Part shown: positions 27,267 through 36,514 of the stretch, piece after piece
Position numbering within the stretch: the first letter of the stretch is position 1
Layout of the letters: every line of letters begins with the position of its first letter
Assembly (NCBI GenBank): GCA_017643215.1
Contig: JAEPNV010000008.1
Location: 184,255 to 248,254, forward strand
DNA length: 64,000 nucleotides
Direction of reading: 5' to 3'
From: Roseibium sp.
Lineage (GTDB): Bacteria; Pseudomonadota; Alphaproteobacteria; Rhizobiales; Stappiaceae
Notes under the pieces: generated by a model
What the model was told of the DNA's origin: nothing
The model's database searches: none
What the model saw: only the letters and a program-made list of their open reading frames with translations
Program-made: the position numbers and the translations under genes

Positions 27267-28290
27267 GTCCAACCGGCCTGTCGGTCATTTCGTCGATCGC
27301 ACGGGTCACGCGGGCGACGGACCCGGCTTCGTCAAGCGGATCGCGGCGCAGACGGTGGCATAGCGCCATGGGTGCCACGGTCACGATATCAGACATCTTG
27401 ACTTCATTGCGCTTTTCAAGCGCCGCATTGGCACGCGCGGCGCGCATCAAGGTGAGTTCGCCGCGCAATCCATCAACGCCAAGCCGGATACAGAGTTCCG
27501 CGGCGAGGGCCAGCGTCTGGTCCGTTACAGCCACCGCCGCAACACCCTTCCGGGCTGCCATGATACGCCGCTTGATGGCATTGTCGGCTTTCGCCCAGCG
27601 GTGGCAGAAATCGTCCGGATCGCGTTCGAATTGGTCACGCCGGCGAACGACCTCAACACGCGTGCTCACCTCGCGCGGAGATGATACGTCCACCGAAAGC
27701 CCGAACCGGTCGAGAAGTTGCGGCCGCAATTCGCCCTCTTCCGGATTGCCGCTGCCGATCATGATAAACCGTGCCGGATGGCGGACGCTCAAGCCCTCCC
27801 GCTCAACGACATTGACGCCGGACGCGGCAACGTCGAGCAGAAGGTCGACCAAATGATCTTCCAAGAGGTTGACTTCGTCGATGTACAAAAAGCCCCTGTG
27901 GGCTCTTGCAAGCAGTCCTGGCTCAAAAGCGCGTTCGCCGGACAACAACGCCTTTTCCAGATCCAAGGCGCCGCAGACGCGGTCTTCGGTGACCCCGAGC
28001 GGCAGGTCGACAATCGGCGTAGCGCGTTGGTGCCGGGCTGGTCTGCGGGGCGCGTTGCACACAGGGCAGTCTGCTGCCGGCCGGCCGGCTTCGCAATTGT
28101 ACTGGCAGCCTTTGACGGTCGAGATTTTTGGCAAAAGGGCGGCCAGAGCGCGGACTGCGGTCGACTTTCCTGTTCCCCGGTCGCCAAAAACAAGCACACC
28201 GCCAAGACCGGGTTCCACGGCAGCCAGCAGGAGTGCGTGTTTCATTTCGTCTTGCCCGACAATTGCCGAGAAGGGAAACGGATTGGACAT
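27259..28290 (-). CDS. bchI: Magnesium chelatase ATPase subunit I
   Basis: BchI is the AAA+ ATPase that drives Mg insertion with BchD and BchH. The 343-residue product begins MSNPFPFSAIVGQDEMK, has Walker A VFGDRGTGKSTAVR, Walker B GFLYIDEVNLLEDHLVD and the arginine-finger region GSGNPEEGELRPQLLDRFGLSVDV. It is the first gene of the bchI-bchD-bchO-crtI-crtB block. A PpsR box lies 50 bases upstream of its start. Confidence 0.97.
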   Translation of the reverse strand: MSNPFPFSAIVGQDEMKHALLLAAVEPGLGGVLVFGDRGTGKSTAVRALAALLPKISTVKGCQYNCEAGRPAADCPVCNAPRRPARHQRATPIVDLPLGVTEDRVCGALDLEKALLSGERAFEPGLLARAHRGFLYIDEVNLLEDHLVDLLLDVAASGVNVVEREGLSVRHPARFIMIGSGNPEEGELRPQLLDRFGLSVDVSSPREVSTRVEVVRRRDQFERDPDDFCHRWAKADNAIKRRIMAARKGVAAVAVTDQTLALAAELCIRLGVDGLRGELTLMRAARANAALEKRNEVKMSDIVTVAPMALCHRLRRDPLDEAGSVARVTRAIDEMTDRPVGHA

Positions 28291-28339
28291 GGTGCCTCCG
28301 CGATACTGACGAGGTGCTGGCCCGTATCAGGTCAGAAAG

Positions 28340-28357
28340 TGTCAACTAGATTATACA
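28340..28357. promoter_or_regulatory. PpsR/CrtJ operator upstream of bchI
   Basis: TGTCAACTAGATTATACA fits TGT-N12-ACA. On the minus strand it contains TTGACA, a good -35 hexamer for bchI transcription, although I find no convincing -10 at the right spacing. The box centre lies about 58 bases before the bchI ATG. Confidence 0.75.
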
Positions 28358-28528
28358 TATGCTTGTGGAATTCAACTGCATTGCGTATTGCGCCGGATCT
28401 AAAAATCCGCGATCCACGCTAAGACTGTGATGGCATTTTCGTCGACAAAATGAGCAAAAACAGCGAAATCCAAGCCTCAGACCATCCCGGTTCTGATGAA
28501 GGCGCGGCGCAGGTTTCAAGTCCGATTG

Positions 28529-28546
28529 TGTAAAAAAAAGTTTACA
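28529..28546. promoter_or_regulatory. Candidate PpsR/CrtJ operator upstream of dxs
   Basis: TGTAAAAAAAAGTTTACA fits TGT-N12-ACA and has symmetric TGTAAA/TTTACA arms, although the centre is an A-run that makes a chance match more likely. It lies about 110 bases before the dxs ATG. Confidence 0.55.
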
Positions 28547-28655
28547 AATATGGTCTGCAGACCGACAATACGCGCATGAGGATCGGCACGACTGATCGTC
28601 TGAATGGGTTCAGATGTTCAAAAAGACCGGTTCCGGACGCGCTGGGAGGCCGGTC

Positions 28656-30605
28656 ATGCAATTCGCCAATAACGTCGCCGCGCAAACGCCGTTGCTGGAC
28701 ACCGTGTCCACGCCGCGAGACCTGCGGGATCTATCGGACCTTCAACTCCGCCAATTGGCGGACGAATTGCGTCAGGATACGATTGCGACGGTGGCGAGCA
28801 CGGGGGGGCATCTCGGCTCGACACTTGGCGTGATAGAATTGACCGTAGCCGTCCATGCCGTGTTCGACGCGCCCCGGGACAAGCTGATTTGGGATGTTGG
28901 CCACCAGGCCTACGCACACAAGATCCTGACCGGCCGGCGATCGCGAATGCCGACCCTTCGCAAGGAGGGCGGGCTGTCCGGTTTCACAAAGCGTTCCGAG
29001 AGCGCTTACGATCCGTTTGGTGCCGCGCATTCCTCAACCTCGATCTCGGCCGGCCTCGGATTTGCGGCCGCCCGCGAGCACGGCGCGGACACTGGCGATG
29101 TCATTTGCGTCATTGGTGATGGGGCGATGTCGGCCGGTATGGCGTACGAGGCGCTCAACAACGCCGGGTCGCTGGGGCATCGGTTGTTTGTCATCTTGAA
29201 TGATAATGAGATGTCCATTTCGCCATCGGTTGGTGCAATTTCGGCGCATCTGGCCACTCTTTGCCAGAACAATCCGTCGATCGACCTCGACACGTTGACC
29301 CGGCGCGGCGCAAATCTGGAACCGCTCGAACCTGATATGGACAGAGCACGACGTGCGGCCGGTGACGGCGCTCTTGCAAACAACCTGTTCGAACAGTTGG
29401 GTTTCAGCTATCTCGGTCCGATCGACGGCCACAATCTCGACCACCTGCTGCCGTTGCTGCGAACCGTAAAATCGCATGCCCGGGGCCCGGTTCTGATCCA
29501 CGCGATTACCCGCAAGGGTGCCGGATACGCGCCGGCCGAAGCGTCCACTGACAAATACCATGGCGTGGGAACCTTCAATCTGGTCACCGGCGCGCCGACC
29601 GCAAAAAAGGCGTCGGTCCCCGCGCCCACCTACACCAAGGTCTTTGGTGATGCTCTTATCGAGGAAGCGCGCCGCGACACGGCAATTGTCGGTATTACTG
29701 CTGCGATGGCATCCGGTACCGGGATCGCAAGTTTCGCCAAGGCCTTTCCCGAACGCAGCTATGACGTCGGCATCGCGGAACAGCATGCCGTGACATTTGC
29801 AGCCGGTCTTGCGGCCGGCGGAATGCGCCCTTTCTGCGCCATCTATTCCACCTTCTTGCAGCGGGCCTATGATCAGATTGTCCATGATGTTGCGCTTCAG
29901 GGGCTGCCGGTTCGGTTCGCGATCGACCGTGCCGGACTGGTCGGCGCCGACGGGCCGACGCATGCAGGATCCTTTGACATCGCGTATTTGGCCAATTTGC
30001 CGGGCTTTACGGTAATGGCCGCCGCTGATGAGGCGGAACTCGTTCATATGGTCGCCACAGCCGCGGCCTTTGACGATGGACCGATCGCGTTCCGCTACCC
30101 GCGCGGCGAGGGCGTTGGCGTTGAATTGCCCGAGCACGGCCTGCCCCTTCAAATCGGCAAGGGCCGCATTGTGCGCGAGGGGCGGAGCATTGCGCTGTTG
30201 TCCTTGGGAACGCGGCTGGCCGAGGCGCTTGAAGCGGCAAGGCTCCTGGAGGCGCGCGGTCTGTCCGCAACCGTTGCCGATGCCCGATTTGCTAAACCCC
30301 TCGATCACACGCTCATCGACGAGTTGGCGCGCGGCCACGACGTCTTGGTGACCATCGAAGAGGGCGCGATTGGCGGATTTGGATCTCATGTGCAGCAGCA
30401 CTTGACCAATACGGGTCTGCTGGATGGCGATGTGCGCTTTCGCGCCATGACGCTCCCCGATATCTACATCCAACACGCCGCGCCAAAGGCCATGTATGAG
30501 GCTGCGTGCCTAAATGCTGTTCATATTGCCAAGACTGCGTTAGCATGTCTTGAGGGCGCGCAAGACCTGCGCGAAGTCTCCATCAATCTGGTGCAAGTTC
30601 CTTAG
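28656..30605 (+). CDS. dxs: 1-Deoxy-D-xylulose-5-phosphate synthase
   Basis: Dxs condenses pyruvate with glyceraldehyde 3-phosphate, the entry to the MEP isoprenoid pathway that supplies carotenoids and the phytyl tail. The 649-residue product has [16 protein letters not shown], the thiamine-diphosphate motif [18 protein letters not shown]...NDNEMSIS, and the transketolase C-terminal half ([20 protein letters not shown] [16 protein letters not shown]). The ATG at 28656 has GGGAGG upstream; an ATG 14 codons earlier (28614) lacks such a site. Location inside the PGC under a PpsR-like box suggests coordination with pigment synthesis. Confidence 0.96.
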   Translation: MQFANNVAAQTPLLDTVSTPRDLRDLSDLQLRQLADELRQDTIATVASTGGHLGSTLGVIELTVAVHAVFDAPRDKLIWDVGHQAYAHKILTGRRSRMPTLRKEGGLSGFTKRSESAYDPFGAAHSSTSISAGLGFAAAREHGADTGDVICVIGDGAMSAGMAYEALNNAGSLGHRLFVILNDNEMSISPSVGAISAHLATLCQNNPSIDLDTLTRRGANLEPLEPDMDRARRAAGDGALANNLFEQLGFSYLGPIDGHNLDHLLPLLRTVKSHARGPVLIHAITRKGAGYAPAEASTDKYHGVGTFNLVTGAPTAKKASVPAPTYTKVFGDALIEEARRDTAIVGITAAMASGTGIASFAKAFPERSYDVGIAEQHAVTFAAGLAAGGMRPFCAIYSTFLQRAYDQIVHDVALQGLPVRFAIDRAGLVGADGPTHAGSFDIAYLANLPGFTVMAAADEAELVHMVATAAAFDDGPIAFRYPRGEGVGVELPEHGLPLQIGKGRIVREGRSIALLSLGTRLAEALEAARLLEARGLSATVADARFAKPLDHTLIDELARGHDVLVTIEEGAIGGFGSHVQQHLTNTGLLDGDVRFRAMTLPDIYIQHAAPKAMYEAACLNAVHIAKTALACLEGAQDLREVSINLVQVP

Positions 30606-30749
30606 CCGGTCCGCACTCTGATGGACGAAAGCTGTACGAGACGGGTGCGGCGGGAGTGTTGCTGAACCACAGCAGTGTCGCGGTCTTTGCCAAAATCGCG
30701 CACACGGGGTTCTTTGTTCGCAGGTCAGGCGCGCTTTGGGGAGGTGTCT

Positions 30750-31622
30750 ATGACCGATGACGGCGGGGAGGCAGATACGCCCGGGGAGGAAGCGGGGAAA
30801 ATGGCCGGCCAGGCGCCGGACCGGCATCCCCTCGATCGCGGCTTAAATACTGGTTCCTCCTCCGGTTTCCGTGATTTGCTGGAACAGGCAATTGAACACC
30901 ATGTCATTGACGAGGTGGTGAGCCATCACGACAAGGAACTCCTGGATGCGGTGAGGGAGCGCGCGGCCGTCAGAGCAAACGCGTTGTTATACAAGGGTGT
31001 TCTTGCCGCGCTGTTGGAAACCAATCCCAACCGGTTTCAAAGGCTGCTGGAACGGCTTGCCGCCAGCAAAATGCCGATCCTGGATATTTGCGACGATCTT
31101 GTGCTTCCGATCGCTCACGAATTGGGCAGGCGATGGTCCGACGATACGGAAAGCTTTGTCACGATCGCTGTGGCGATGTCGCGTCTGCAGCGGTTTGTCA
31201 CCGAATTGATGGCAGCCCGGCGGGGCCTTATCGCTGTCCAGCCCGATAAACGCGCATTGTTTGCCAGAATGCCTGGAAACAAACACACGCTCGGTATTTC
31301 AGTGATCTCGGCCTGTTTTGCCGAGGACGGATGGATTGTCGATGGCGGCTCGGACCTGGAAATCGGACCGCAGACCAAAGATTTACTAAAAAAAACCAAC
31401 TATGCGTTTTTCGGCTTGTCTGTGGGGTCCTTGTGCAGTCTCCATGATGTGAAAAACGTGCTGAGCGACGCCAGAACATCGGTTCCCGGCTCAAGGTTGT
31501 GCATCGGCGTCGGTGGCCCGGGCCTGATTGGGCGCGGCGGCATGTTTGTGGAGATGGGCGCCGATTTTGAAGCGACAGACTTGCGGCGGGCGATATCGAC
31601 CGCAGACGGGATGATGCACTGA
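30750..31622 (+). CDS. ppaA: PpaA/AerR-like cobalamin-binding photosynthesis regulator
   Basis: The 290-residue protein has a helical region (about 60-170, with LLYKGVLAALLETN and LVLPIAHELGRRW) followed by a B12-binding Rossmann-type domain with NKHTLGISVISACFAEDGW, keeping the His and Gly of the cobalamin motif, and GLSVGSLCS. This architecture and the PGC location match PpaA/AerR, the light- and redox-responsive antirepressor of PpsR/CrtJ. GGGGAGG precedes the ATG at 30750; a GTG at 30675 in the same frame could give a longer form. ppsR, often adjacent, is absent from this window. Confidence 0.8.
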   Translation: MTDDGGEADTPGEEAGKMAGQAPDRHPLDRGLNTGSSSGFRDLLEQAIEHHVIDEVVSHHDKELLDAVRERAAVRANALLYKGVLAALLETNPNRFQRLLERLAASKMPILDICDDLVLPIAHELGRRWSDDTESFVTIAVAMSRLQRFVTELMAARRGLIAVQPDKRALFARMPGNKHTLGISVISACFAEDGWIVDGGSDLEIGPQTKDLLKKTNYAFFGLSVGSLCSLHDVKNVLSDARTSVPGSRLCIGVGGPGLIGRGGMFVEMGADFEATDLRRAISTADGMMH

Positions 31623-31834
31623 GAGCTCGTCAAAACAGCGCGTTCGACACCGCGCCATGCGCCTGAACGCTTGAAGTGGCGGCGGGTGCGCCCCAAAACC
31701 TGCAGATTGAAAGAGCTCCGTTAGGCCGGCAAATGATGCCGCCTGGCAGCCCCTAGCGATCGCGAGACCGTCGGCCGGACACAGGACGGCCAAACCAAGG
31801 CAGGAACGCACACCAGCATTGCGAGGTCGATGAC

Positions 31835-32578
31835 ATGAGTGGACAAACAGCCAGGCGTTTGTTGTGTCTGATTTTTCTCGTTCTTTGTGGCGGCCCTGCC
31901 TATGCCGAAGAGCTGGATCTTGAACTCGTCCTCTTGGCCGATGCAACGGGCTCGATCGACGAAGCGGAGATCCGGTTTCAGCGCAAGGGGTATGCGGATG
32001 CGATCACCGATCCGGCGGTTCTTGCCGCCATCCTCGACAATGCCTACGGCAAAATCGCCGTCACCTATGTTGAGTGGGGGGATTACACGTCCCAACAGGT
32101 CGTCGTCGATTGGACTGTGATCGACGGGCCGGAGGCGGCGGAGCGGTTTGCCGCGGAACTGATGGAAAAGCCCCGGCTTGCGTTTGGCCGAAACGCCATC
32201 GGTGCGGCGTTATTGAAGGGCAAGGAACTGATTGACACCAATGCATATACTGGGCTGCGGCGTGTGATCGATCTTTCCGCCGACAGCGCCAACAACTGGA
32301 ACGGTCCGCCCATTTCAGTTGCGCGGGAAGAGGTGGTCCGGGCCGGCATTGTCATCAACGGCCTGGCTGTCCTTTGCCGGCATTGTTCGGGTCGTCCGGT
32401 CAGCTACGATCTGGAGGCGCGGTTCGCCGACGAGATCATCGGCGGACCCGGGTCGTTCGTGGTCACCGCCGACAGTTCCGAAACATTCGCTGATGCGGTG
32501 CGAAAGAAGCTCATTTTAGAGATTGCAGGCCGCACGCCGCCCGGTTCACCTGAAACCCGATATGCCGTCAACAGGTAG
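31835..32578 (+). CDS. Exported DUF1194 (VWFA-like) protein
   Basis: A 247-residue protein with a signal peptide (hydrophobic residues 8-22, AYAE cleavage region) and a von Willebrand A-like domain whose first motif reads LADATGSID, a degenerate MIDAS. It belongs to the DUF1194 family found in many Alphaproteobacteria and probably acts in the periplasm. No role in photosynthesis is known; it is simply embedded between ppaA and bchJ. Its stop overlaps the convergent bchJ stop by 11 bases. The 212 bases upstream hold no clear signal. Confidence 0.8.
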   Translation: MSGQTARRLLCLIFLVLCGGPAYAEELDLELVLLADATGSIDEAEIRFQRKGYADAITDPAVLAAILDNAYGKIAVTYVEWGDYTSQQVVVDWTVIDGPEAAERFAAELMEKPRLAFGRNAIGAALLKGKELIDTNAYTGLRRVIDLSADSANNWNGPPISVAREEVVRAGIVINGLAVLCRHCSGRPVSYDLEARFADEIIGGPGSFVVTADSSETFADAVRKKLILEIAGRTPPGSPETRYAVNR

Positions 32579-33236
32579 TTTGGTCCCGATTTTCCGGGAA
32601 AAGTCGCTCTGGCTGTATTGCGCGGCTGTTGCAGCGATGAAGCTCGAACCGGCAGAACGGGGCCCCGGCGGCCGAACAGGCGGTCTCGGTGACCCTCACA
32701 TTCGGGTCCACCAGAACCTGGAACAAGCGCGCAAAGACGGCGCTGTGCCAGGCACAGAGCGGGTGGCCCGCCGCTTCTCCGGCGATCAACGGATTGTCCT
32801 TGAGGCAAAACACAACCGGCCGATAGGAGGCGATCCTGAAGCTGCCGGAACCGGCAAAGGTCCAGGCGTTCTTGGCGATGGCCCGTGCCAGCAGCGGACC
32901 GGAAACTGCGCCCGGCAGGATTTTGAGTATTTGCTGCGCCGTTTTCGGGATCCGGTGCGCAAGAATGTAATTCGCCGTGCCCGTTCCGGCGGCTTGACAC
33001 AAGGTCTGCGCTTTGCCGGGCAACTCGTGCCGGATCAGATTGTGAAACCGGGCAACGGGCGCTTCGTCGATCAATCCACTCATATCCGGAAGAACGGCAA
33101 TTCCGGCCTCATCCAAAAGGCGAGCGCACAGGCCTCGGCCGCCGATTTGCTCCAACGGCACAACAAACTGAGTGAGGGCGTTCGGTCCGATCTTGCCGCT
33201 CAGCCGGCGTTCGCCGGCCGTTGCCGTCGGGCACAT
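32568..33236 (-). CDS. bchJ: BchJ, V4R-domain bacteriochlorophyll synthesis protein
   Basis: BchJ was first described as a 4-vinyl reductase; later work points to an accessory role. The 222-residue product has the V4R-type fold, seen in the segment GSGSFRI, AGHPLCAWHSAVFARLFQVLV and the Cys-containing end TACSAAGAPFCRFEL. Its ATG lies one base after the bchE stop (TGATATG), so translation is coupled to bchE. The first 15 residues are atypical and the start might be later, but no better ribosome site is seen. Confidence 0.88.
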   Translation of the reverse strand: MCPTATAGERRLSGKIGPNALTQFVVPLEQIGGRGLCARLLDEAGIAVLPDMSGLIDEAPVARFHNLIRHELPGKAQTLCQAAGTGTANYILAHRIPKTAQQILKILPGAVSGPLLARAIAKNAWTFAGSGSFRIASYRPVVFCLKDNPLIAGEAAGHPLCAWHSAVFARLFQVLVDPNVRVTETACSAAGAPFCRFELHRCNSRAIQPERLFPENRDQTTC

Positions 33237-33237
33237 A

Positions 33238-34887
33238 TCATGCCTCTTCCTTCATTTGCTCAGTGCCGCCGCCGCAGGCCATGGCCGCCGCCGCAGTCTT
33301 CCGCGCCGCCGCCCGCTCCTTGCCCTGAAGCTTCAGTGCTTCCCGGCGCTCGGCCGCCCGTGCAGCCCGGTCGGCTGCCGATTCCCAATCCGCCAACTGG
33401 GCCTCGGCCAGCGTGCGGGTCTCATCGAAGTCGAAGTGCACCCTGTCTTTGGATTGCGGGCCCCAATATCCGGCCTTGCCGAGATCGTAGAAGGTCCGGG
33501 CAAAACCGGCCTTCAAGAACGCCTTGAGACAGCCCAGAAGATAGCGCCTGCGGAAGCCGGTGCCGCGCCAGGGATAGTGGAACAGGGCTTTTTGCATGTA
33601 GAAGCGGCGATAATTCTTCATCACGCCGTTCAACAGCTCGCCCCGGCTCATGGCGGCCGGTTTCATGATCGGTGTGACGAAATTGTATTTGGAAAAGTCG
33701 AACACCTCGACCTGGTCCCGGATTTCCTGGAACAGCGGCGTGAAAGGCCAGGGCGTATACATCGCCCAGTTGGCGAGATCCGGCTGCCAGTCCCATGCCA
33801 TCTGATAGGTTTCTTCCAGCGTCTGCTCGGTTTCGTTATCAAGGCCGACGATGAATTGGGCTTCCACGAAGATGTCGGCCTCCCGCAACAGCCGGATGGC
33901 TTCCTTGTTGTCGGCGACTTTGGTTTCCTTGTTGAACTGGTCCAGCTTGAGCTGGGCGGCGGCTTCCGTGCCGAGACTGACATGGACCAGACCGGCCTTG
34001 CGGTAGAGCGGCAACAACTCCTTGTCGCGCATGATGTCGGTGACCCGGGTGTTGATGCCCCACTTGATCTTTTCGGGCAGGCCGCGGGCGATCAGTTCCT
34101 CGCAGAACTGGACGAATTTCTTCCGGTTGATCGTCGGTTCCTCGTCGGCCAGGATGAAGAAACCGACATCGTGGTCACGCACCAGCGTCTCGATCTCGTC
34201 GACGACTTTCAGCGGATCGCGCACGCGGTAGTCGCGCCAGAATTTCCATTGCGAGCAGAACGAGCAGGTAAATGGACAACCGCGCGCAAGGTTTGGAATG
34301 GCGACGCGTGTCCCAAGCGGCACATAGGTGTATTTTTCCCACTCCAGAATGCTCCAGTCCGGATCGATCGCGTCCAGATCCTTGACCGTTGATGCGGCCT
34401 GTGTCGCAACAATCCGGTTGCCTTCCTTAAAGGCAATCCCCTTGATTGTTCGGCGGTCTTCCGGCCAACGGCCGTTGTCGATGGCGCGCATTAGCTCGAT
34501 GACGATTTCCTCACCTTCGCCGCGGACGATGACGTCCACCCAGGGCGCTTCACTCAGGACCTGCTTGTACATGAAGGTGGCATGCACCCCGCCCAAGACC
34601 CGGACGGCGTTTGGAGCTTGTTCGCGCGCGATTTCAAGAATGCGTTCGGCGGCATAAATGGACGGCGTGATCGATGTCACGCCAACCACGTCCGGCGCGA
34701 TGTGCCGGATCTGCGCCCGCAACGCGTCGTCGTCCAGATCATTGGTCATCGCATCGATGAAGTGGATGTCGTCGAACCCGGCGTTCTTGAGACTGCCGGA
34801 AAGATAGGCCACCCAGGCCGGTGGCCAGCTGCCCGCGATTTCCGCCCCGCCAGAATGGTAATTGGGGTGAACGAACAAGATGCGCAT
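33238..34887 (-). CDS. bchE: Anaerobic Mg-protoporphyrin IX monomethyl ester cyclase (radical SAM)
   Basis: BchE closes ring E using water as oxygen donor, replacing AcsF when oxygen is low. The 549-residue protein has an N-terminal cobalamin-binding-type domain (starting [19 protein letters not shown]) and a radical SAM core with the cluster motif CPFTCSFC. The C-terminus is Ala/Arg/Lys-rich. The ATG at 34887, with AAAGGTG upstream, gives the conserved N-terminus; a GTG three codons earlier is not needed. The promoter carries PpsR boxes and an FNR-like site, which fits oxygen control. Confidence 0.96.
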   Translation of the reverse strand: MRILFVHPNYHSGGAEIAGSWPPAWVAYLSGSLKNAGFDDIHFIDAMTNDLDDDALRAQIRHIAPDVVGVTSITPSIYAAERILEIAREQAPNAVRVLGGVHATFMYKQVLSEAPWVDVIVRGEGEEIVIELMRAIDNGRWPEDRRTIKGIAFKEGNRIVATQAASTVKDLDAIDPDWSILEWEKYTYVPLGTRVAIPNLARGCPFTCSFCSQWKFWRDYRVRDPLKVVDEIETLVRDHDVGFFILADEEPTINRKKFVQFCEELIARGLPEKIKWGINTRVTDIMRDKELLPLYRKAGLVHVSLGTEAAAQLKLDQFNKETKVADNKEAIRLLREADIFVEAQFIVGLDNETEQTLEETYQMAWDWQPDLANWAMYTPWPFTPLFQEIRDQVEVFDFSKYNFVTPIMKPAAMSRGELLNGVMKNYRRFYMQKALFHYPWRGTGFRRRYLLGCLKAFLKAGFARTFYDLGKAGYWGPQSKDRVHFDFDETRTLAEAQLADWESAADRAARAAERREALKLQGKERAAARKTAAAAMACGGGTEQMKEEA

Positions 34888-34907
34888 CGCGGTCACCTTT
34901 CTTTGAC

Positions 34908-34925
34908 TGTCAATTTAGATTGACA
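34908..34925. promoter_or_regulatory. PpsR/CrtJ operator 1 at bchE
   Basis: TGTCAATTTAGATTGACA matches TGT-N12-ACA and is identical to the box between crtE and crtD (19261-19278). It lies about 21-38 bases before the bchE ATG, so a bound repressor would sit on the promoter or start of transcription. Confidence 0.85.
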
Positions 34926-34932
34926 CGTAGTA

Positions 34933-34950
34933 TGTCAATTAAAGTTGACT
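34933..34950. promoter_or_regulatory. PpsR/CrtJ operator 2 at bchE (one mismatch)
   Basis: TGTCAATTAAAGTTGACT differs from the consensus only in the last base. It lies 7 bp from operator 1, close to the 8-bp spacing used for cooperative binding, and overlaps the FNR-like box. Confidence 0.65.
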
Positions 34951-34958
34951 TAGATCAA
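34945..34958. promoter_or_regulatory. FNR/FnrL-like box at bchE
   Basis: TTGACTTAGATCAA matches TTGAT-N4-ATCAA with one mismatch. It lies about 58-71 bases before the bchE ATG, a place suited to activation. Activation of the oxygen-independent cyclase by FnrL is sensible physiologically, but binding here is inference. Confidence 0.55.
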
Positions 34959-35199
34959 TTCGGGGAACTGCGAATGCCGGATTTGGCCAATTGCCTGCGA
35001 CGGTCAGGCAACACGCGATGACGAGAGCCGGATTGGCCGCGCCACGTGTCTTTCCATGTCTGTAATGCACGTCACATTTTGCGCACCGGCCGGCACGGGC
35101 CGCCTCACCGAAACGGCACAACAACGTCATGGCAATATGATTTGAAGTCGATCCGCCAGGCTGACCTAATCGCGGGCACCACATGGAGGGCGCTTTCCC

Positions 35200-36444
35200 A
35201 TGAGCGACGGGTTGCTTTATCTGGCGATGTTTACGGTCTGCTACACGCTTGTCGCCAAACAGCTGTCGGCAACGATCTTCACTGCCCCCATGGTGTTTTT
35301 GGGATTTGGGTTTGTTCTGGCGCAATTCGGTTTCATGCCGGTGGCCCAGGCGGAAGCGCTTTTGCACATCGTGGCCGAACTCGCATTGATCATCCTGCTC
35401 TTTCTCGACGCTGCACAAATCGATCTGCAATTGTTGCGGAAACGGTTCGTCTGGCCTTTGCGCATGCTCATGATCGGGTTGCCGCTCGCCATCGGGATCG
35501 GAACACTGGCCGCATGGCCGTTTCTGGGTGTTTATCCGGTCATCGTGGCGGCGCTGGTCGCCGCGATCCTGGCGCCAACCGATGCGGCGCTGGGCCAGGC
35601 GGTGGTCACCAATCCGGCGGTCCCCGAACGCGTGCGCCGTGCCCTCACGGTCGAGAGTGGCCTGAATGATGGGTTGGCCCTTCCCGTGATCCTGCTTTTC
35701 GCCAGCCTCACGGCCGAAATGATGCAGCAGGACGCCACGAACTGGGTCCTGTTCGGCGTCCAGCAGGTGGTGTTCGGGCCCATCGTCGGCGGCGTCATGG
35801 GATTTGTTGGCGGCCACATGTTCCTGGCGGCCAAGCGGCGGCAGATGACATCGGTCACGATCGAAGGGATCGGGGCGATCGCGATGGCGGGCGGCGCCTA
35901 TCTTGCGGCCGGTGAAGTTGGCGGCAACGGCTTTATCGCCGCGTTCGTCGCCGGCCTTTTCTTCGGCAACGTGGTGAAAGGCCAATGCGCGTTCATCTAC
36001 GAGTTCACCGAGAGCGAGGGGCAAATGCTGACCTGGGGCGCCTTTTTCCTGATCGGCCTGGCGCTGCTGCCTCAAGCCCTTGATCATCTCGATGCAGCGT
36101 CGCTTGCCATCATTTTGATCAGTCTTTTCGTGGTGCGCCCATTGGCGATTTGGCTGTCGCTGATTGGCACCGACGCGCGGCCGACGACCCGGTTGTTTTT
36201 TGGCTGGTTCGGTCCACGCGGCCTCGCAACGGCGCTGTTCGCGCTGTTGATCGTCGACCGCATTGATCACGCGTTGGGCGAGACGGTTTTGTTCCTGGCC
36301 ATCAACGCGGTCTGGATCAGTGCCGTTCTACACGGGATTTCGGCCGTTCCGGCGGCCAAATGGTATGGCGCACATATCGCGAGATCGGGCGACAGCGCGG
36401 AAGCCCAGCCGGTTCCGCCAATGCGCCCGGGGTCAGGAGAATGA
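35200..36444 (+). CDS. Cation/proton antiporter (CPA1 family)
   Basis: A 414-residue inner-membrane protein with about 12 helices. Family signs are the acidic-residue segment APTDAALGQAVV and VESGLNDGLALP, both part of the CPA1/NhaP-type ion pathway, and the C-terminal WFGPRGLATALFALLI. It probably exchanges Na+ or K+ for protons. The gene starts the plus-strand block after bchE and ends 70 bases before the Rieske-FMN gene, so it could share a transcript with the redox operon, but no functional tie is evident. Confidence 0.88.
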   Translation: MSDGLLYLAMFTVCYTLVAKQLSATIFTAPMVFLGFGFVLAQFGFMPVAQAEALLHIVAELALIILLFLDAAQIDLQLLRKRFVWPLRMLMIGLPLAIGIGTLAAWPFLGVYPVIVAALVAAILAPTDAALGQAVVTNPAVPERVRRALTVESGLNDGLALPVILLFASLTAEMMQQDATNWVLFGVQQVVFGPIVGGVMGFVGGHMFLAAKRRQMTSVTIEGIGAIAMAGGAYLAAGEVGGNGFIAAFVAGLFFGNVVKGQCAFIYEFTESEGQMLTWGAFFLIGLALLPQALDHLDAASLAIILISLFVVRPLAIWLSLIGTDARPTTRLFFGWFGPRGLATALFALLIVDRIDHALGETVLFLAINAVWISAVLHGISAVPAAKWYGAHIARSGDSAEAQPVPPMRPGSGE

Positions 36445-36514
36445 GCCGGCAGAGCGATTTGGGCAAACAGCTCCGGGCCATGCCGCCGGTTGCTTTGAAC
36501 ACGGGGGAGAAAAG

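Larger units (their letters stand above)
28291..28655. promoter_or_regulatory. Divergent bchI / dxs intergenic region
   Basis: This 365-base gap separates bchI (minus) from dxs (plus). It holds one PpsR box near each gene (28340-28357 and 28529-28546) and an A-rich stretch at 28531-28539. The ribosome site GGGAGG (28644-28649) belongs to dxs. I see no coding sequence or RNA gene in it. Confidence 0.7.
34888..35199. promoter_or_regulatory. Divergent bchE / antiporter intergenic region
   Basis: The 312-base gap holds two PpsR-type boxes and an FNR-like box within the first 70 bases before bchE. The remaining 240 bases toward the antiporter gene show no repeat, hairpin or coding sequence that I can support. 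Confidence 0.7.

Noticed and set aside
28531..28546. A-run at 28531-28539 as a terminator signal
   Set aside because: No GC-rich stem precedes it on either strand; it fits better as the centre of a PpsR-like box.
29034..30476. 480-codon open frame antisense to dxs
   Set aside because: Shadow of dxs; no ribosome site and no family resemblance.
36263..36514. Upstream extension of the Rieske-FMN gene into the antiporter gene
   Set aside because: The extension overlaps the antiporter coding region by about 180 bases and has no Rieske-like or other family sequence; the ATG at 36515 has a good ribosome site.
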